Shown one piece after another: positions 1 through 9,501 of a stretch of DNA of 64,000 nt (positions within the stretch are counted from its first letter, which is position 1; the number at the start of each line of letters is the position of its first letter). The notes beneath the pieces were generated by a model. The model saw only the letters and a list, made by a program, of their open reading frames with translations, was not told the origin of the DNA and made no database searches. Source of the stretch: Chryseobacterium sp. GTDB taxonomy: Bacteria > Bacteroidota > Bacteroidia > Flavobacteriales > Weeksellaceae. The stretch lies in NCBI RefSeq assembly GCF_029240215.1, contig NZ_JARBTK010000004.1, positions 372,001 through 436,000 of the forward strand, given 5' to 3'. A program made the position numbers and the translations under genes.

Positions 1-301
1 CGCTCCTGCTGCTGTTTCTCCATCTACGGAAAAAACTGAAGCGGCTTCTGACGATAGTAAATATGTAACTATTAAATCTCCAATGATCGGAACTTTCTAC
101 AGAAAACCATCTCCGGATAAAGATGTTTTCATCAACGTAGGTGATGAGGTATCAAACGGAAAAGTTGTTTGTGTAATTGAAGCAATGAAGTTATTCAACC
201 AAATCGAGTCTGAAGTAAGCGGTAAAATCGTTAAAATTTTAGTTGACGATGCTACTCCGGTTGAATACGATCAACCTTTATTTTTAGTAGATCCATCTTA
301 A
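1..301 (+). CDS. accB: Biotin carboxyl carrier protein of acetyl-CoA carboxylase (3' part)
   Basis: The gene is cut by the window edge; the reading frame is open from base 2 and the visible part has 99 codons. The start of the visible part is an Ala/Pro/Ser/Thr/Glu-rich linker, as in the flexible hinge of BCCP. It is followed by a biotinyl domain with the biotin-attachment motif EAMKLFNQI, whose Lys is biotinylated in this family. BCCP carries the carboxyl group between AccC and the AccA/AccD carboxyltransferase in malonyl-CoA synthesis. accC follows 94 bases downstream in the same direction, the usual accB-accC pair. Identity is very secure; only the length of the missing N-terminus is unknown. 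Confidence 0.96.
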   Translation, partial: APAAVSPSTEKTEAASDDSKYVTIKSPMIGTFYRKPSPDKDVFINVGDEVSNGKVVCVIEAMKLFNQIESEVSGKIVKILVDDATPVEYDQPLFLVDPS

Positions 302-303
302 GG

Positions 304-388
304 AATTTTAGATGAAAGATTATAATTTTAGATGAAAATTGTTTCATTTAAAATAATTTAAAATTCAAAATTTAAAATTTAAAATTTC
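304..388. repeat. AT-rich short repeats between accB and accC
   Basis: The 94-base accB-accC gap holds a 14-base direct repeat (304-317 and 324-337, AATTTTAGATGAAA), followed by tandem copies of an AAAATTT-like unit up to about 388. No terminator is seen here, so accB and accC are probably transcribed together. The function of the repeats is unknown and slipped-strand replication could explain them. Confidence 0.5.
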
Positions 389-395
389 AGAGGAG

Positions 396-1751
396 ATGTT
401 CAAAAAAATATTAATTGCCAATCGTGGCGAAATCGCAATGCGTATTTTACGTACTTGTAAAGAAATGGGAATCAAAACTGTTGCGGTATATTCCACTGCT
501 GATAAAGACAGTCTTCATGTAAGATTTGCTGACGAAGCCGTTTGTATCGGTCCGCCAATGAGCAAAGATTCTTACCTGAGAATCCCAAACATTATTGCAG
601 CAGCAGAAATCACTAATGCAGACGCAATTCACCCAGGTTACGGTTTTTTATCTGAAAACGCTAACTTCTCAAGAATCTGTCAGAAAAACGGCATCAAATT
701 TATTGGTGCAAGTCCTGAGCAAATTGAGAGAATGGGAGATAAAGCAAATGCTAAAGCTACCATGAAAGCTGCAAACGTACCTTGTGTACCGGGTTCCGAA
801 GGTTTGATCGAATCTTACGAGCACGCAGTAAAAACAGCAGAAGAAACAGGATATCCCGTAATGATCAAAGCTACTGCCGGTGGTGGCGGTAAAGGTATGA
901 GAGCTGTATGGAAAGCAGAAGATCTTAAAGAACACTGGGAATCTGCAATTCAGGAAGCAGTGGCAGCCTTCGGAAACGGAGGAATGTACATGGAAAAACT
1001 GATTGAAGAGCCAAGACATATCGAGATTCAGGTTGCAGGTGACCAATTTGGTAAAGCTTGCCACCTTTCTGAAAGAGACTGCTCTGTACAAAGAAGAAAC
1101 CAAAAATTAACTGAAGAAACTCCTTCCCCATTCATGACTGACGAACTTCGTGAGAAAATGGGTGAAGCAGCAGTGAAAGCAGCAGAATTTATCGGTTATG
1201 AAGGTGTTGGCACAATCGAATTCCTTGTTGACAAGCACAGAAATTTCTATTTCATGGAAATGAACACCAGAATTCAGGTTGAGCACCCAATTACTGAACA
1301 GGTTATTGATTACGACTTGATCAGAGAGCAAATTCTTTTGGCAGCAGGGACTCCTATTTCAGGAATCAACCATTATCCGAAATTACATTCTATCGAATGC
1401 AGAATCAATGCAGAAGATCCTTATGCAGATTTCAGACCTTCTCCGGGGAAAATCACAGGATTAAACATTCCTGGTGGACATGGTATCAGAGTTGACACTC
1501 ATGTTTACTCTGGTTACACAATTCCTTCTAACTACGATTCTATGATTGCAAAATTGATCACAACGGCTCAAACCCGTGAAGAAGCGATTGCAAAAATGAA
1601 ACGTGCTTTGGAAGAATTCTATGTAGAAGGAGTAAAAACTACCATTCCTTTCCACAGACAATTGATGGAAGATGAAGCTTATCTTTCAGGAAACTACACG
1701 ACAAAATTCATGGAGAGTTTTGTAATGGATAAGAAATATGATAATCATTAA
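396..1751 (+). CDS. accC: Acetyl-CoA carboxylase, biotin carboxylase subunit
   Basis: ATP-dependent carboxylation of the biotin on BCCP, the first half-reaction of acetyl-CoA carboxylase, in the cytoplasm. At 451 aa it has the usual length of AccC. The order is: N-terminal fold beginning [14 protein letters not shown], the [10 protein letters not shown] motif near residue 75, ATP-grasp glycine-rich loop GGGGKGMR at residues 162-169, and the catalytic block [15 protein letters not shown] near residue 287. The ATG gives the standard AccC N-terminus, with AGAGGAG directly upstream. It follows accB and is closed by a terminator hairpin at 1773-1801. Nothing looks abnormal. Confidence 0.98.
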   Translation: MFKKILIANRGEIAMRILRTCKEMGIKTVAVYSTADKDSLHVRFADEAVCIGPPMSKDSYLRIPNIIAAAEITNADAIHPGYGFLSENANFSRICQKNGIKFIGASPEQIERMGDKANAKATMKAANVPCVPGSEGLIESYEHAVKTAEETGYPVMIKATAGGGGKGMRAVWKAEDLKEHWESAIQEAVAAFGNGGMYMEKLIEEPRHIEIQVAGDQFGKACHLSERDCSVQRRNQKLTEETPSPFMTDELREKMGEAAVKAAEFIGYEGVGTIEFLVDKHRNFYFMEMNTRIQVEHPITEQVIDYDLIREQILLAAGTPISGINHYPKLHSIECRINAEDPYADFRPSPGKITGLNIPGGHGIRVDTHVYSGYTIPSNYDSMIAKLITTAQTREEAIAKMKRALEEFYVEGVKTTIPFHRQLMEDEAYLSGNYTTKFMESFVMDKKYDNH

Positions 1752-1769
1752 GATTATTCTAAAATAAAT

Positions 1770-3050
1770 TTGAACCGTCTCAGTTTTGAGGCGGTTTTTT
1801 TATGCATTCGACTTCAAACAAAAAACTCACAATACTTTATCGAACTCGAAGAAAAATATGGCGCACACAATTACCATCCGCTTCCTGTGGTTTTAGATAA
1901 AGGTGAAGGTGTTTTCGTTTGGGATGTTGAAGGTAAAAAATATTACGATTTCCTTTCAGCTTATTCTGCTGTAAACCAAGGACATTCACACCCTAAAATT
2001 GTGGACGCTTTAGTAAATCAGGCTAAAAAATTAGCTTTGACTTCAAGAGCATTTTACAATTCGAGTTTGGGAGAATACGAGAAAAAAATCACTACTCTTT
2101 TTGGTTTTGATAAGGTTTTACCAATGAATTCCGGTGCTGAAGCTGTAGAAACTGCAGTAAAATTAGCCAGAAAATGGAGTTATGAAGTAAAAGGAATTTC
2201 AGAGAACGCAGCAAAAATTGTAGTTTGTGAAAACAACTTCCACGGAAGAACGACAACGATCGTATCTTTCTCAAACGATCCTGACGCCAACAAAAACTAC
2301 GGACCTTTTACTCCGGGATTTGTAAAAATTCCATATAATGATCTTACAGCTTTAGAAGAAGTTTTAAAAAATGATGCTCAAAACATTGCAGCATTTTTGG
2401 TTGAACCTATTCAGGGTGAGGCCGGAGTTTACGTTCCGGACGAAAATTTCCTTAAAAACGCTTCCGAATTATGTAAAAAGCACAACGTTCTTTTTATTGC
2501 AGACGAAGTACAAACAGGAATTGCAAGAACAGGAAAACTAATAGCTTGTCATCACGAAAACGTGCAACCTGATATTTTAATCCTTGGAAAAGCAATTTCC
2601 GGCGGAATGTATCCCGTATCGGCAGTTTTGGCAAATGATGAGATCATGAATGTAATCAAACCCGGACAACACGGCTCTACTTTTGGTGGAAATCCGATTG
2701 CCTGTGCAGTTGCAATTGCGGCTTTGGATGTGGTGGAAGATGAAAAATTATCTGAAAGAGCAGAAGAATTGGGGCAGCTTTTCAGATCCGAAATTGAAAA
2801 GTTAATTGAAAAGTCTGATTTGATTACCAAAGTACGAGGGAAAGGATTACTAAACGCAATTCTGATCAACGATACTCCGGAAAGTTCAACAGCCTGGAAT
2901 CTTTGTTTACAATTAAAAGAAAACGGACTTCTTGCAAAACCAACCCACGGAAATATTATCAGATTGGCACCACCTTTGGTTATCACAGAAGAACAGTTAC
3001 TGGACTGTGTAAAAATAATCGAAAAAACGGTTTTGGAATTTGGCGGATAA
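1770..3050 (+). CDS. rocD: Ornithine--oxo-acid aminotransferase (start uncertain)
   Basis: PLP enzyme that moves the delta-amino group of ornithine to 2-oxoglutarate, giving glutamate-5-semialdehyde; it links arginine breakdown to proline and glutamate. Family hallmarks are [15 protein letters not shown] near the N-terminus, the cofactor region [18 protein letters not shown] and the PLP lysine in [11 protein letters not shown] (Lys274 counted from TTG). The body is intact to the stop. The only in-frame start upstream is TTG at 1770, but this puts the accC terminator hairpin inside the gene. A well-placed ATG at 1802 is out of frame by one base; loss of one base before the TKNSQYF segment (for example in the A6 run at 1820-1825) would join them, giving about 416 aa. 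The real start is therefore unresolved. The next gene begins 1 base after the stop. Confidence 0.9.
   Translation: MNRLSFEAVFLCIRLQTKNSQYFIELEEKYGAHNYHPLPVVLDKGEGVFVWDVEGKKYYDFLSAYSAVNQGHSHPKIVDALVNQAKKLALTSRAFYNSSLGEYEKKITTLFGFDKVLPMNSGAEAVETAVKLARKWSYEVKGISENAAKIVVCENNFHGRTTTIVSFSNDPDANKNYGPFTPGFVKIPYNDLTALEEVLKNDAQNIAAFLVEPIQGEAGVYVPDENFLKNASELCKKHNVLFIADEVQTGIARTGKLIACHHENVQPDILILGKAISGGMYPVSAVLANDEIMNVIKPGQHGSTFGGNPIACAVAIAALDVVEDEKLSERAEELGQLFRSEIEKLIEKSDLITKVRGKGLLNAILINDTPESSTAWNLCLQLKENGLLAKPTHGNIIRLAPPLVITEEQLLDCVKIIEKTVLEFGG
1773..1801 (+). terminator. Intrinsic terminator of accBC
   Basis: Ten-base stem 1773-1782 pairs with 1787-1796 (one G-T wobble) around a GTTT loop, followed by a T run to 1801. 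It lies 21 bases after the accC stop. It also overlaps the 5' end of the longest possible rocD reading frame, which argues against the TTG start of that frame. Confidence 0.85.
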
Positions 3051-3051
3051 T

Positions 3052-4059
3052 ATGAAGATTTTAATCATTCAGAAAAAATTCATGGGCGATGTGCTCGTGA
3101 CAAGCACAATTCTGCCTTTACTGAAAAAAAAATATCCCAACTCTGAAATCAGCTTTCTTTTGGAAGAAAAGCACGCTCAGATCTTGATCGGGAATCCTTA
3201 CATTGATCATTTTCTGTTTTTCAGCAGCGATGGGCCCAGCAAAACTTTGTCTGAATTGAATCAGCATAAATTTGATTTGGTGATTGATTTGTATTCCAAA
3301 ATAGAGACGGCTATCATTACTTTTTTTTCCGGAGCGAAAACAAGAATCGGTTTTTTCAAAAAATACACGCAGTTTTTTTATAATCACGCTGTAAAAAGAT
3401 CAACGAAAGTAAAATCAAAAAATACGACTTTAGGAATTGAACATCGTTTGCAGATGTTGGAGCCGCTGGGAATTCCGTTCCAGGAAATTTTTCCAAAAGT
3501 CTATATACAGGAAGATGAGCTTAAAAATGCACATCAAATTCTGAGTGAAAAAGGATTATCATCAACAGACAATCTGATCATGATAAGCACTTTTGGAAGC
3601 TCAGACGAGAAAACATATCCTGTCGAATATATGGCAGAATTACTTGAATATATTGCTCATTATAAACCTGCTGCAAAAATACTGTGCAATTATTTGCCTT
3701 CTCAGAAAGAACTTTTTGAAACTTTATATTCTAAGCTTTCTGAAGAGGCAAAAACCTCAATTGTAAAGAATTTTGACACTAAAAATCTTCGTGAGTTTGC
3801 TGCTGTCACAAGCTTGTGCAAATGTCTAATCGGCAATGAAGGCGGAGCAACAAATGTGAGCAAATCTCTTGGTATTCCTACATTTACTATTTTTTCGCCA
3901 CATATCCGTAAATCAGACTGGGCATGGACCAGCAAACCGGAATTGGATAAATTTTTGCATATAACAGACTTTGTACCGGATTCTAAAAAATATACCGATT
4001 TTAAACCTACTTTTTTAAAAAACGATTTGGAAGACTTTTTGGATCACACTATTGGGTAA
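3052..4059 (+). CDS. Glycosyltransferase family 9 (heptosyltransferase-like)
   Basis: Probably transfers a heptose or related sugar from a nucleotide donor to lipopolysaccharide core or another surface glycan at the cytoplasmic face. The 335-aa protein begins MKILIIQKKFMGDVLVTS, the GT9 N-terminal signature, has the acceptor-side segment GNPYIDHFLFF, and a C-terminal donor-site segment IGNEGGATNVSKSLGIPT as in ADP-heptose:LPS transferases. ATG 3052 is preferred over TTG 3040 because it gives the canonical N-terminus and follows the rocD stop directly. It opens the glycosyltransferase block. The exact donor and acceptor cannot be told from sequence. Confidence 0.88.
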   Translation: MKILIIQKKFMGDVLVTSTILPLLKKKYPNSEISFLLEEKHAQILIGNPYIDHFLFFSSDGPSKTLSELNQHKFDLVIDLYSKIETAIITFFSGAKTRIGFFKKYTQFFYNHAVKRSTKVKSKNTTLGIEHRLQMLEPLGIPFQEIFPKVYIQEDELKNAHQILSEKGLSSTDNLIMISTFGSSDEKTYPVEYMAELLEYIAHYKPAAKILCNYLPSQKELFETLYSKLSEEAKTSIVKNFDTKNLREFAAVTSLCKCLIGNEGGATNVSKSLGIPTFTIFSPHIRKSDWAWTSKPELDKFLHITDFVPDSKKYTDFKPTFLKNDLEDFLDHTIG

Positions 4060-4074
4060 CAACTGAAATAAAGA

Positions 4075-5031
4075 ATGCAAAGAGACAAAAAAATCATATT
4101 ACTGATCACATACGATAATTGGGGATTTAATCAATACATTGCCGATGCTTTGGAGAAGAAAAATTATGAAGTTAATCATATTAATTTCTACAGTTTCAGG
4201 TATAGGTACCCGAGTTTTTATCATAAAGCACTCAATTTTTTCACAAAAAACTTAGGGATATCAAATCTTAAGCATATTCATTATAACCAAGTTATCTTGG
4301 ATCAAATTAAAAATATAAAATTAATTGACACCAGCATTTATATAAAAGCTGATTTCTTATCTAAAAAAACGATACAAGCCGTTAACAAAAAATCCCGTCA
4401 ATCTGTATTGATTATCAGTGATTCTATCAACAGATATCCGAAAACCAAAAATATTCTCTCCCTTTTTGATAAAGTTTTTTCTTTTGAAAAAAAGGACTGC
4501 CAAAAGTACAATCTTAGATTTAAGACCAATTTTATTTACAAAACCATTGACAGCGTACCTGAAAAATACACGTATAAAGTCTTCAATATCAGCTCGTTTG
4601 ATAATAGGTATCCAATTATAAAAAAAATAGCCGAAGTGTTGTATGATATGAATATAAAAAGTAAAATTATTATTTTCACATCAAAAGAAAACGGAGAACC
4701 ATATATTGAATTTTCAAAAAAGCCTCTGTCAATCGAGGAAAACAATCAGCTTTTGGAAGAATCAGAAATAATGCTCGATGTAAGCAGAAACGGTCAGGAA
4801 GGATTGAGTTTCAGGGTATTTGAAAGTCTTGGTTTAAAGAAAAAACTGATTACCACAAATAAAGATATTGTCAATTATGATTTTTACAATCCTGACAATA
4901 TATTTGTAATCGAAAATACAGACGATATTAAAATTCCTGCTGCTTTTTTTGAAACGTCTTACGTTGATATTCCACCAAATATTTTAAATAAATATCTTAT
5001 CAAAAACTGGGTTGACGAACTGGTTGAGTAA
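4075..5031 (+). CDS. Putative glycosyltransferase, GT-B/CgeB-like
   Basis: A 318-aa protein without signal peptide. It starts KIILLITYDNWGFNQYIADAL, a beta strand followed by a helix as in the first Rossmann half of GT-B enzymes. The C-terminal half contains EGLSFRVFESLGLKKKLITTN, which resembles the acidic donor-binding segment of GT1/GT4-type transferases and CgeB-like proteins. It is clearly homologous to the gene at 6102-7046 (shared FNISS[FY]D, LSFR.FESLG, KKLITTN and NFIY segments). It lies 15 bases after the GT9 gene. Specific sugar unknown; the glycosyltransferase call is from local motifs and context. Confidence 0.65.
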   Translation: MQRDKKIILLITYDNWGFNQYIADALEKKNYEVNHINFYSFRYRYPSFYHKALNFFTKNLGISNLKHIHYNQVILDQIKNIKLIDTSIYIKADFLSKKTIQAVNKKSRQSVLIISDSINRYPKTKNILSLFDKVFSFEKKDCQKYNLRFKTNFIYKTIDSVPEKYTYKVFNISSFDNRYPIIKKIAEVLYDMNIKSKIIIFTSKENGEPYIEFSKKPLSIEENNQLLEESEIMLDVSRNGQEGLSFRVFESLGLKKKLITTNKDIVNYDFYNPDNIFVIENTDDIKIPAAFFETSYVDIPPNILNKYLIKNWVDELVE

Positions 5032-5115
5032 TATGTCGTAATTTTACAAAATTAATGGTATCGAAACAGGCATAAATTGCTTGTGATACTGCAAAATTAT
5101 TAACTGATTTTCTTT

Positions 5116-6102
5116 ATGATTTCTTATAAAAGCACTTCCAAAATCATCATATTCTGCCCTCCGAGAAAAGTTACAGGTGGTCCGGAAGCTCTGCATCAGC
5201 TTTCCAATAAGTTGTATGAGTTAAACTATGACAACGTTTTTATGCATTATATTCCTCAAAGAAAAAATGCAAAAGCGAAAAATTATGACATTTATAAAAC
5301 TCAGGAAATACATAAATTCGAAGACAGTCCCGAAAATATTCTGATCATTCCGGAATCGATGACGTTTTTAATAAAGAAATACCCGAAAAGTCAAAAAGTA
5401 ATTTGGTGGTTAAGTGTTGACTTTTACAAGATCCTGATGGATTACAGAATAAGAAAACAGAGTTTTTTTACAAAATTATTTTACAAACAGGATGATAAAG
5501 AATATCATTTTGAAAATATTCCGAATGTTTTTCAGTGGGCGCAGTCATACAGATCAAGCGTTTATCTGAAAGATCACAATATTCCGGAAAATCAGATCGA
5601 TTATGTGTGTGATTACATCAATCCGATATTTTTAAATAAAGATCAAGTTATAAATAAAGATCTTTCCAATAAAACCATACTGTACAATCCTAAAAAAGGA
5701 AAAAACGAGATTTCAGAACTGATTAAAAATTCCCTTGAATTGACGTGGATTCCCATTCAGAATATGAATGCCAATCAAATAAAAGATTTGATGGCAAAGT
5801 CACTTTTATATGTAGATTTCGGCGAGAATCCGGGTCGCGATAAAATGCTTCGCGAGTCCGTTTCTCAGGACTGTTGCATTATTTCGGGAAGAAATGGTTC
5901 TTCAGCTTATTATGAAGACCTGATGATTCCGGATGAGTATAAATTTGATTTTAGTTCAGAAAAAATTCCGGCTATTCTGAATAAGATACAATGTATTTTT
6001 GACAATTATTCTCGTCATATTCTTAATTTTAAAACATATAAAAACGTGGTGCTGAATGAAGAAGCTGTATTTGAGGAGAAGCTGAAAGAAATTTTTAGAT
6101 AA
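5116..6102 (+). CDS. Putative glycosyltransferase-like protein
   Basis: A 328-aa soluble protein I cannot assign to a precise family. The N-terminus IIIFCPPRKVTGGPEALHQL has the strand-glycine-rich loop-helix pattern seen in GT-B sugar transferases. Near residue 230 the segment YVDFGENPGRDKMLRESV lies where donor-site loops of these enzymes fall. It sits between two paralogous glycosyltransferase-like genes and overlaps the next start by one base (TAATG), so it is probably translationally coupled and works on the same glycan. An 84-base gap without an obvious terminator precedes it. Confidence 0.6.
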   Translation: MISYKSTSKIIIFCPPRKVTGGPEALHQLSNKLYELNYDNVFMHYIPQRKNAKAKNYDIYKTQEIHKFEDSPENILIIPESMTFLIKKYPKSQKVIWWLSVDFYKILMDYRIRKQSFFTKLFYKQDDKEYHFENIPNVFQWAQSYRSSVYLKDHNIPENQIDYVCDYINPIFLNKDQVINKDLSNKTILYNPKKGKNEISELIKNSLELTWIPIQNMNANQIKDLMAKSLLYVDFGENPGRDKMLRESVSQDCCIISGRNGSSAYYEDLMIPDEYKFDFSSEKIPAILNKIQCIFDNYSRHILNFKTYKNVVLNEEAVFEEKLKEIFR

Positions 6103-7046
6103 TGTCAAAGAAAATCACCTTAATATATCCTTTTGCTTACGGATACATCGATTTTGTAGTCAAAGAACTGCAAAGTTATCCGGAAGTGATTGTTACTGAT
6201 ATTAAAACAGATACGATCAAATTTAAGTATCCAAATCTTGCCGTTAAAATAAGAAATGGGATCACTAAAATTTTTGGCAAAAACATTAAAAAAGATTTTT
6301 TCAAGAATCAAATTCTTCAGCAGATCACTGAAAAACAAGATATTATTTTCATAATTCGCCCTGATCTTTTGGATGTTTCGTTGCTGAAAGACTTAAAAAA
6401 TAAAACAGAAAATTTCATTGCGTATTACTATGATAGTTGTACAAAATATCCTAAACAATTGGAAATTGTCCATTTTTTTGATGAAATCTATTCCTACGAA
6501 AAAGAAGATATTGAAAAGTATAATTTTATAGAAACCTCAAATTTTATTTATGATAAAACAATTGAGCAACAAAAACTGAAATATGATATTTTCAATATTT
6601 CATCATATGATTCAAGAATCAATGAGATAGACAAAATTTCAAAATTGTTGCATGATGCAGGTTTGAAAATCTATTTTGTGTTATTTTGGTTTGAAAAGCT
6701 GAATTATCCCCATTTGATTTCAACTACAGAATACATTTCGCTGTCTGAAACAAAAGAATTAATTTCGCAGTCGAAAGCAATGATAGACTTCCAGAGAGCT
6801 GACCAGAAAGGACTTTCTTTCAGAACTTTTGAAAGTTTAGGCTATCGCAAAAAGCTTATTACAACAAACGAAACGGTAAAGAATTTTGATTTTTATCATC
6901 CGAATAATATACTCGTTATTGACAGTAATAACATTGACATTGATGAAATTAAAACATTTCTCGACCTTTCTTATATAGAAATTCATGAAGATATCCTTGC
7001 CAAGTACAGTCTGAAGAATTTCACTAAAAAAATATTTAAACTATAA
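6102..7046 (+). CDS. Putative glycosyltransferase, paralog of the gene at 4075
   Basis: A 314-aa protein homologous along most of its length to the gene at 4075-5031. The best match is in the C-terminal half: KGLSFRTFESLGYRKKLITTN, followed by FDFYHPNNILVID. The start ATG overlaps the preceding stop by one base. The pair probably arose by duplication and now flank an unrelated gene, which suggests successive sugar additions with related donors or acceptors. This is inference; no biochemical specificity is visible. Confidence 0.65.
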   Translation: MSKKITLIYPFAYGYIDFVVKELQSYPEVIVTDIKTDTIKFKYPNLAVKIRNGITKIFGKNIKKDFFKNQILQQITEKQDIIFIIRPDLLDVSLLKDLKNKTENFIAYYYDSCTKYPKQLEIVHFFDEIYSYEKEDIEKYNFIETSNFIYDKTIEQQKLKYDIFNISSYDSRINEIDKISKLLHDAGLKIYFVLFWFEKLNYPHLISTTEYISLSETKELISQSKAMIDFQRADQKGLSFRTFESLGYRKKLITTNETVKNFDFYHPNNILVIDSNNIDIDEIKTFLDLSYIEIHEDILAKYSLKNFTKKIFKL

Positions 7047-7050
7047 AACA

Positions 7051-8262
7051 ATGGGAATCAAAAGAAAGATAAAAAATTACATTCACGTCAAAAAGTATTA
7101 TCCTTTAGCTGAAAAGATAATTCCTCATGATGACAGTAAAAAAACGATTCTTATTGTTGACAGCCAAATCCCTACGTTTGACAAAGATTCTGCATCAAAC
7201 AGAATCACAGAAATTGCAAAATTTCTGGCAAAACATTACAATGTCTATCTTGTCGACTGGAGAAAAGCCATCCCGAATGTTGACTCAAAAAAATACATCA
7301 AAAATCTAAATAATCATAATGTAACGGTTTATACGCCCTTCATTAATAAGTATGGAATTTTGAAAGGTAAAAAATATTTCATCAACAATCTTCTTCCCAA
7401 AATCGATTTTGTCTGGTGTCACAGACCTGAACTATTTGAATATTATTTAGATTTTTTCAGAAATAAAGCTCCGCAGGCAAAGATTATTTATGATATGGTG
7501 GATATTCATTACCTGAGAATGGAAAGAGGTCTTGAGATAAAGTACGATAAAAACAGGGCAAAAGAAGTAGTACGTTACAAATATATTGAAACCGAGCTCA
7601 GTAAAAAAGCAGACAAAATCGCCGTCATCAGTGATAAGGAGAAAGAATTTATGCAAGCTTTTGTAGATAAATCTAAACTGTTTACAGTAAGCAACGTACA
7701 CAATCTGAAAGTACAGCCGGAAGATATGCCTCCTTTCGAAAAACGAAACGGGATTTTCTTTATCGGCACCTTTCTTCATGATCCTAATGTAGATGCTGTA
7801 GAAGTTTTGTACAACCAAATTATGCCTTTGGTATGGAAAGTTTTACCTGATTTAAAGATTACAATTATTGGCTCTGAGGCTCCGGAATCTATCCAGAAAA
7901 TGAACTCTGAAAAATTTGAAGTTACCGGTTATGTGGAAGATATTATTCCATATTATGAAAAATGTTTTGCATCTGTTTCCCCACTTAGATTTGGTGCAGG
8001 TGTAAAAGGAAAAATCGGTCAGGCTCTGGAATATACACTTCCTGTTTTAACGACCGAAATCGGTGCCGAAGGAATGTTTTTGGAGAATGGAATTACCGCA
8101 TTGATCGCAGGTAATGAAGATTACCAGAAATTTGCAGATAACATTGTAGCGATTTGCACCGATAAAGAATTGTGGAATACTCTTCATTTTAATTCTGAAA
8201 AAGGTATCTATCCGTTTTCTATTGATGCTCAGAAAGAGGAAATTTTTAAGATGCTTGATTAA
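7051..8262 (+). CDS. Glycosyltransferase, GT4-type
   Basis: A 403-aa protein with two Rossmann-like halves. The N-terminal half has ILIVDSQIPTFDKDSASNR and a HRPELFEYY segment; the C-terminal half has GIFFIGTFLHDPNVDAV, then ITIIGSEAPESIQ, VTGYVEDIIPYYEKC and FGAGVKGKIGQALEYTLPV, the conserved donor-binding region of GT4 enzymes (second domain PF13692-like). It follows its neighbour by 4 bases and is the last gene of the plus-strand glycan operon. It ends 7 bases from a convergent glycosyltransferase gene. Confidence 0.85.
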   Translation: MGIKRKIKNYIHVKKYYPLAEKIIPHDDSKKTILIVDSQIPTFDKDSASNRITEIAKFLAKHYNVYLVDWRKAIPNVDSKKYIKNLNNHNVTVYTPFINKYGILKGKKYFINNLLPKIDFVWCHRPELFEYYLDFFRNKAPQAKIIYDMVDIHYLRMERGLEIKYDKNRAKEVVRYKYIETELSKKADKIAVISDKEKEFMQAFVDKSKLFTVSNVHNLKVQPEDMPPFEKRNGIFFIGTFLHDPNVDAVEVLYNQIMPLVWKVLPDLKITIIGSEAPESIQKMNSEKFEVTGYVEDIIPYYEKCFASVSPLRFGAGVKGKIGQALEYTLPVLTTEIGAEGMFLENGITALIAGNEDYQKFADNIVAICTDKELWNTLHFNSEKGIYPFSIDAQKEEIFKMLD

Positions 8263-8269
8263 GGGCTTA

Positions 8270-9493
8270 TTAAGCTTCTGCTATTTTTTTATAAATTTCG
8301 ACATGCTCATCTGCACATTTTTCCCAGGAAAACATTTGGGACCTTTCTAACCCTTTTTGAGAATAAAAAGCTCGCAAATTATCATCTTTATACAAATTAA
8401 GCATAGTCTCACTAAGTGATTCTACATCATTGGGGTTCAGCACAATTCCGGCATTTCCTACAACTTCCGGTAACGATGAAGTGTCGGAAGTAACGGTTGC
8501 AACACCACATTGCATTGCTTCCAAAGGTGGCAAACCAAAACCTTCATAGAGAGACATATAATAAAAGGAATGAGCATGACTGTATAAACTTGCAAGATCT
8601 TCATCCGGAACTCTACCGGTAATAATGATTTTATCTTTCAAATCTTCGGCGTTATCATATTCCTTAAAAATTTTATCGTAATCCCAACCTTTTGCTCCTA
8701 CCAAAACCAATCCGAGATCATCAATGTTATTTTCTTTTACCACTTTGAGGAATGTACGGATAACATGATCTACATTTTTACGGGGTTCTAAAGTACCTAC
8801 ACTCAAAAAATATTTTTCAGGAAGTTTATATTTTTCTGCAATTACATTAAACTTTTCGTCATCATTACAAACATAAAAAAGCTCTTCTGACGCCGCTAAT
8901 AAGCTCACGAAAACATGTTCCGGATTGAGATATGGAGCATATTCAAGTAAATCTTTTTTAGTATTTTCTGAGACACAAACAGCATAACCATCTTCTCCGA
9001 TACTTGCGATAATATCTTTGATGAGACTTGAAGTAAAGTGTAATTCGGGAAAAAGTATGGGTATCAAATCATGAACAGTAACAATCTTCTTTAAATTTGT
9101 ATACTTTCTAATTCCGTCATTAATAGGATAATAAAAAGAGTGAAAGATTTGGGCATTTCTGAAAACATCTTCGAAATGCTTGTTTTCAAAATTATAAATT
9201 CCCAATTTCTTATAAAGATATCTGAAGAGTTTTTCTTTTCTGAGTGGCAAAAACTTTCTTTTGCTCCTAATATTTGCGGCTGTTATTTTGATAGAATTTT
9301 CTTCAAAAAATCGGTCAAGTTCTTTTGTTGATGTATTATTATGGAATAAACTTAGATGGGAATAAAATGTTTTAATCTTTTTTTCCTTGGATAATTTTGT
9401 GAAGAGTTCTAATGCAACCCGAAAAATTCCAGTACGGTTATCTTTGTAGAAATCTGCAATGACATCGGCATCTAAAATTACTTTTATGCTCAT
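8270..9493 (-). CDS. Glycosyltransferase family 4 (mannosyltransferase-like)
   Basis: A 407-aa GT-B enzyme with clear GT4 features: VHDLIPILFPE in the first domain, then YFLSVGTLEPRKNVDHVI, LVLVGAKGWDY, and SLYEGFGLPPLEAMQCGV with the E-x7-E acidic motif that binds the nucleotide sugar. The pattern resembles WbaZ/MtfB-type mannosyltransferases. It is the last gene of a minus-strand operon (cupin, GT2, GT2, GT4) and starts 8 bases after the preceding stop. A mannosidic linkage is plausible given the mannose-isomerase-like cupin upstream but is inferred only. Confidence 0.88.
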   Translation of the reverse strand: MSIKVILDADVIADFYKDNRTGIFRVALELFTKLSKEKKIKTFYSHLSLFHNNTSTKELDRFFEENSIKITAANIRSKRKFLPLRKEKLFRYLYKKLGIYNFENKHFEDVFRNAQIFHSFYYPINDGIRKYTNLKKIVTVHDLIPILFPELHFTSSLIKDIIASIGEDGYAVCVSENTKKDLLEYAPYLNPEHVFVSLLAASEELFYVCNDDEKFNVIAEKYKLPEKYFLSVGTLEPRKNVDHVIRTFLKVVKENNIDDLGLVLVGAKGWDYDKIFKEYDNAEDLKDKIIITGRVPDEDLASLYSHAHSFYYMSLYEGFGLPPLEAMQCGVATVTSDTSSLPEVVGNAGIVLNPNDVESLSETMLNLYKDDNLRAFYSQKGLERSQMFSWEKCADEHVEIYKKIAEA

Positions 9494-9501
9494 AAGAATA
9501 T

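Noticed and set aside
447..1661. Several open frames on the minus strand inside accC
   Set aside because: They lie fully within a highly conserved gene, have Cys/Phe/Ser-rich compositions typical of antisense shadows, and show no motif or promoter.
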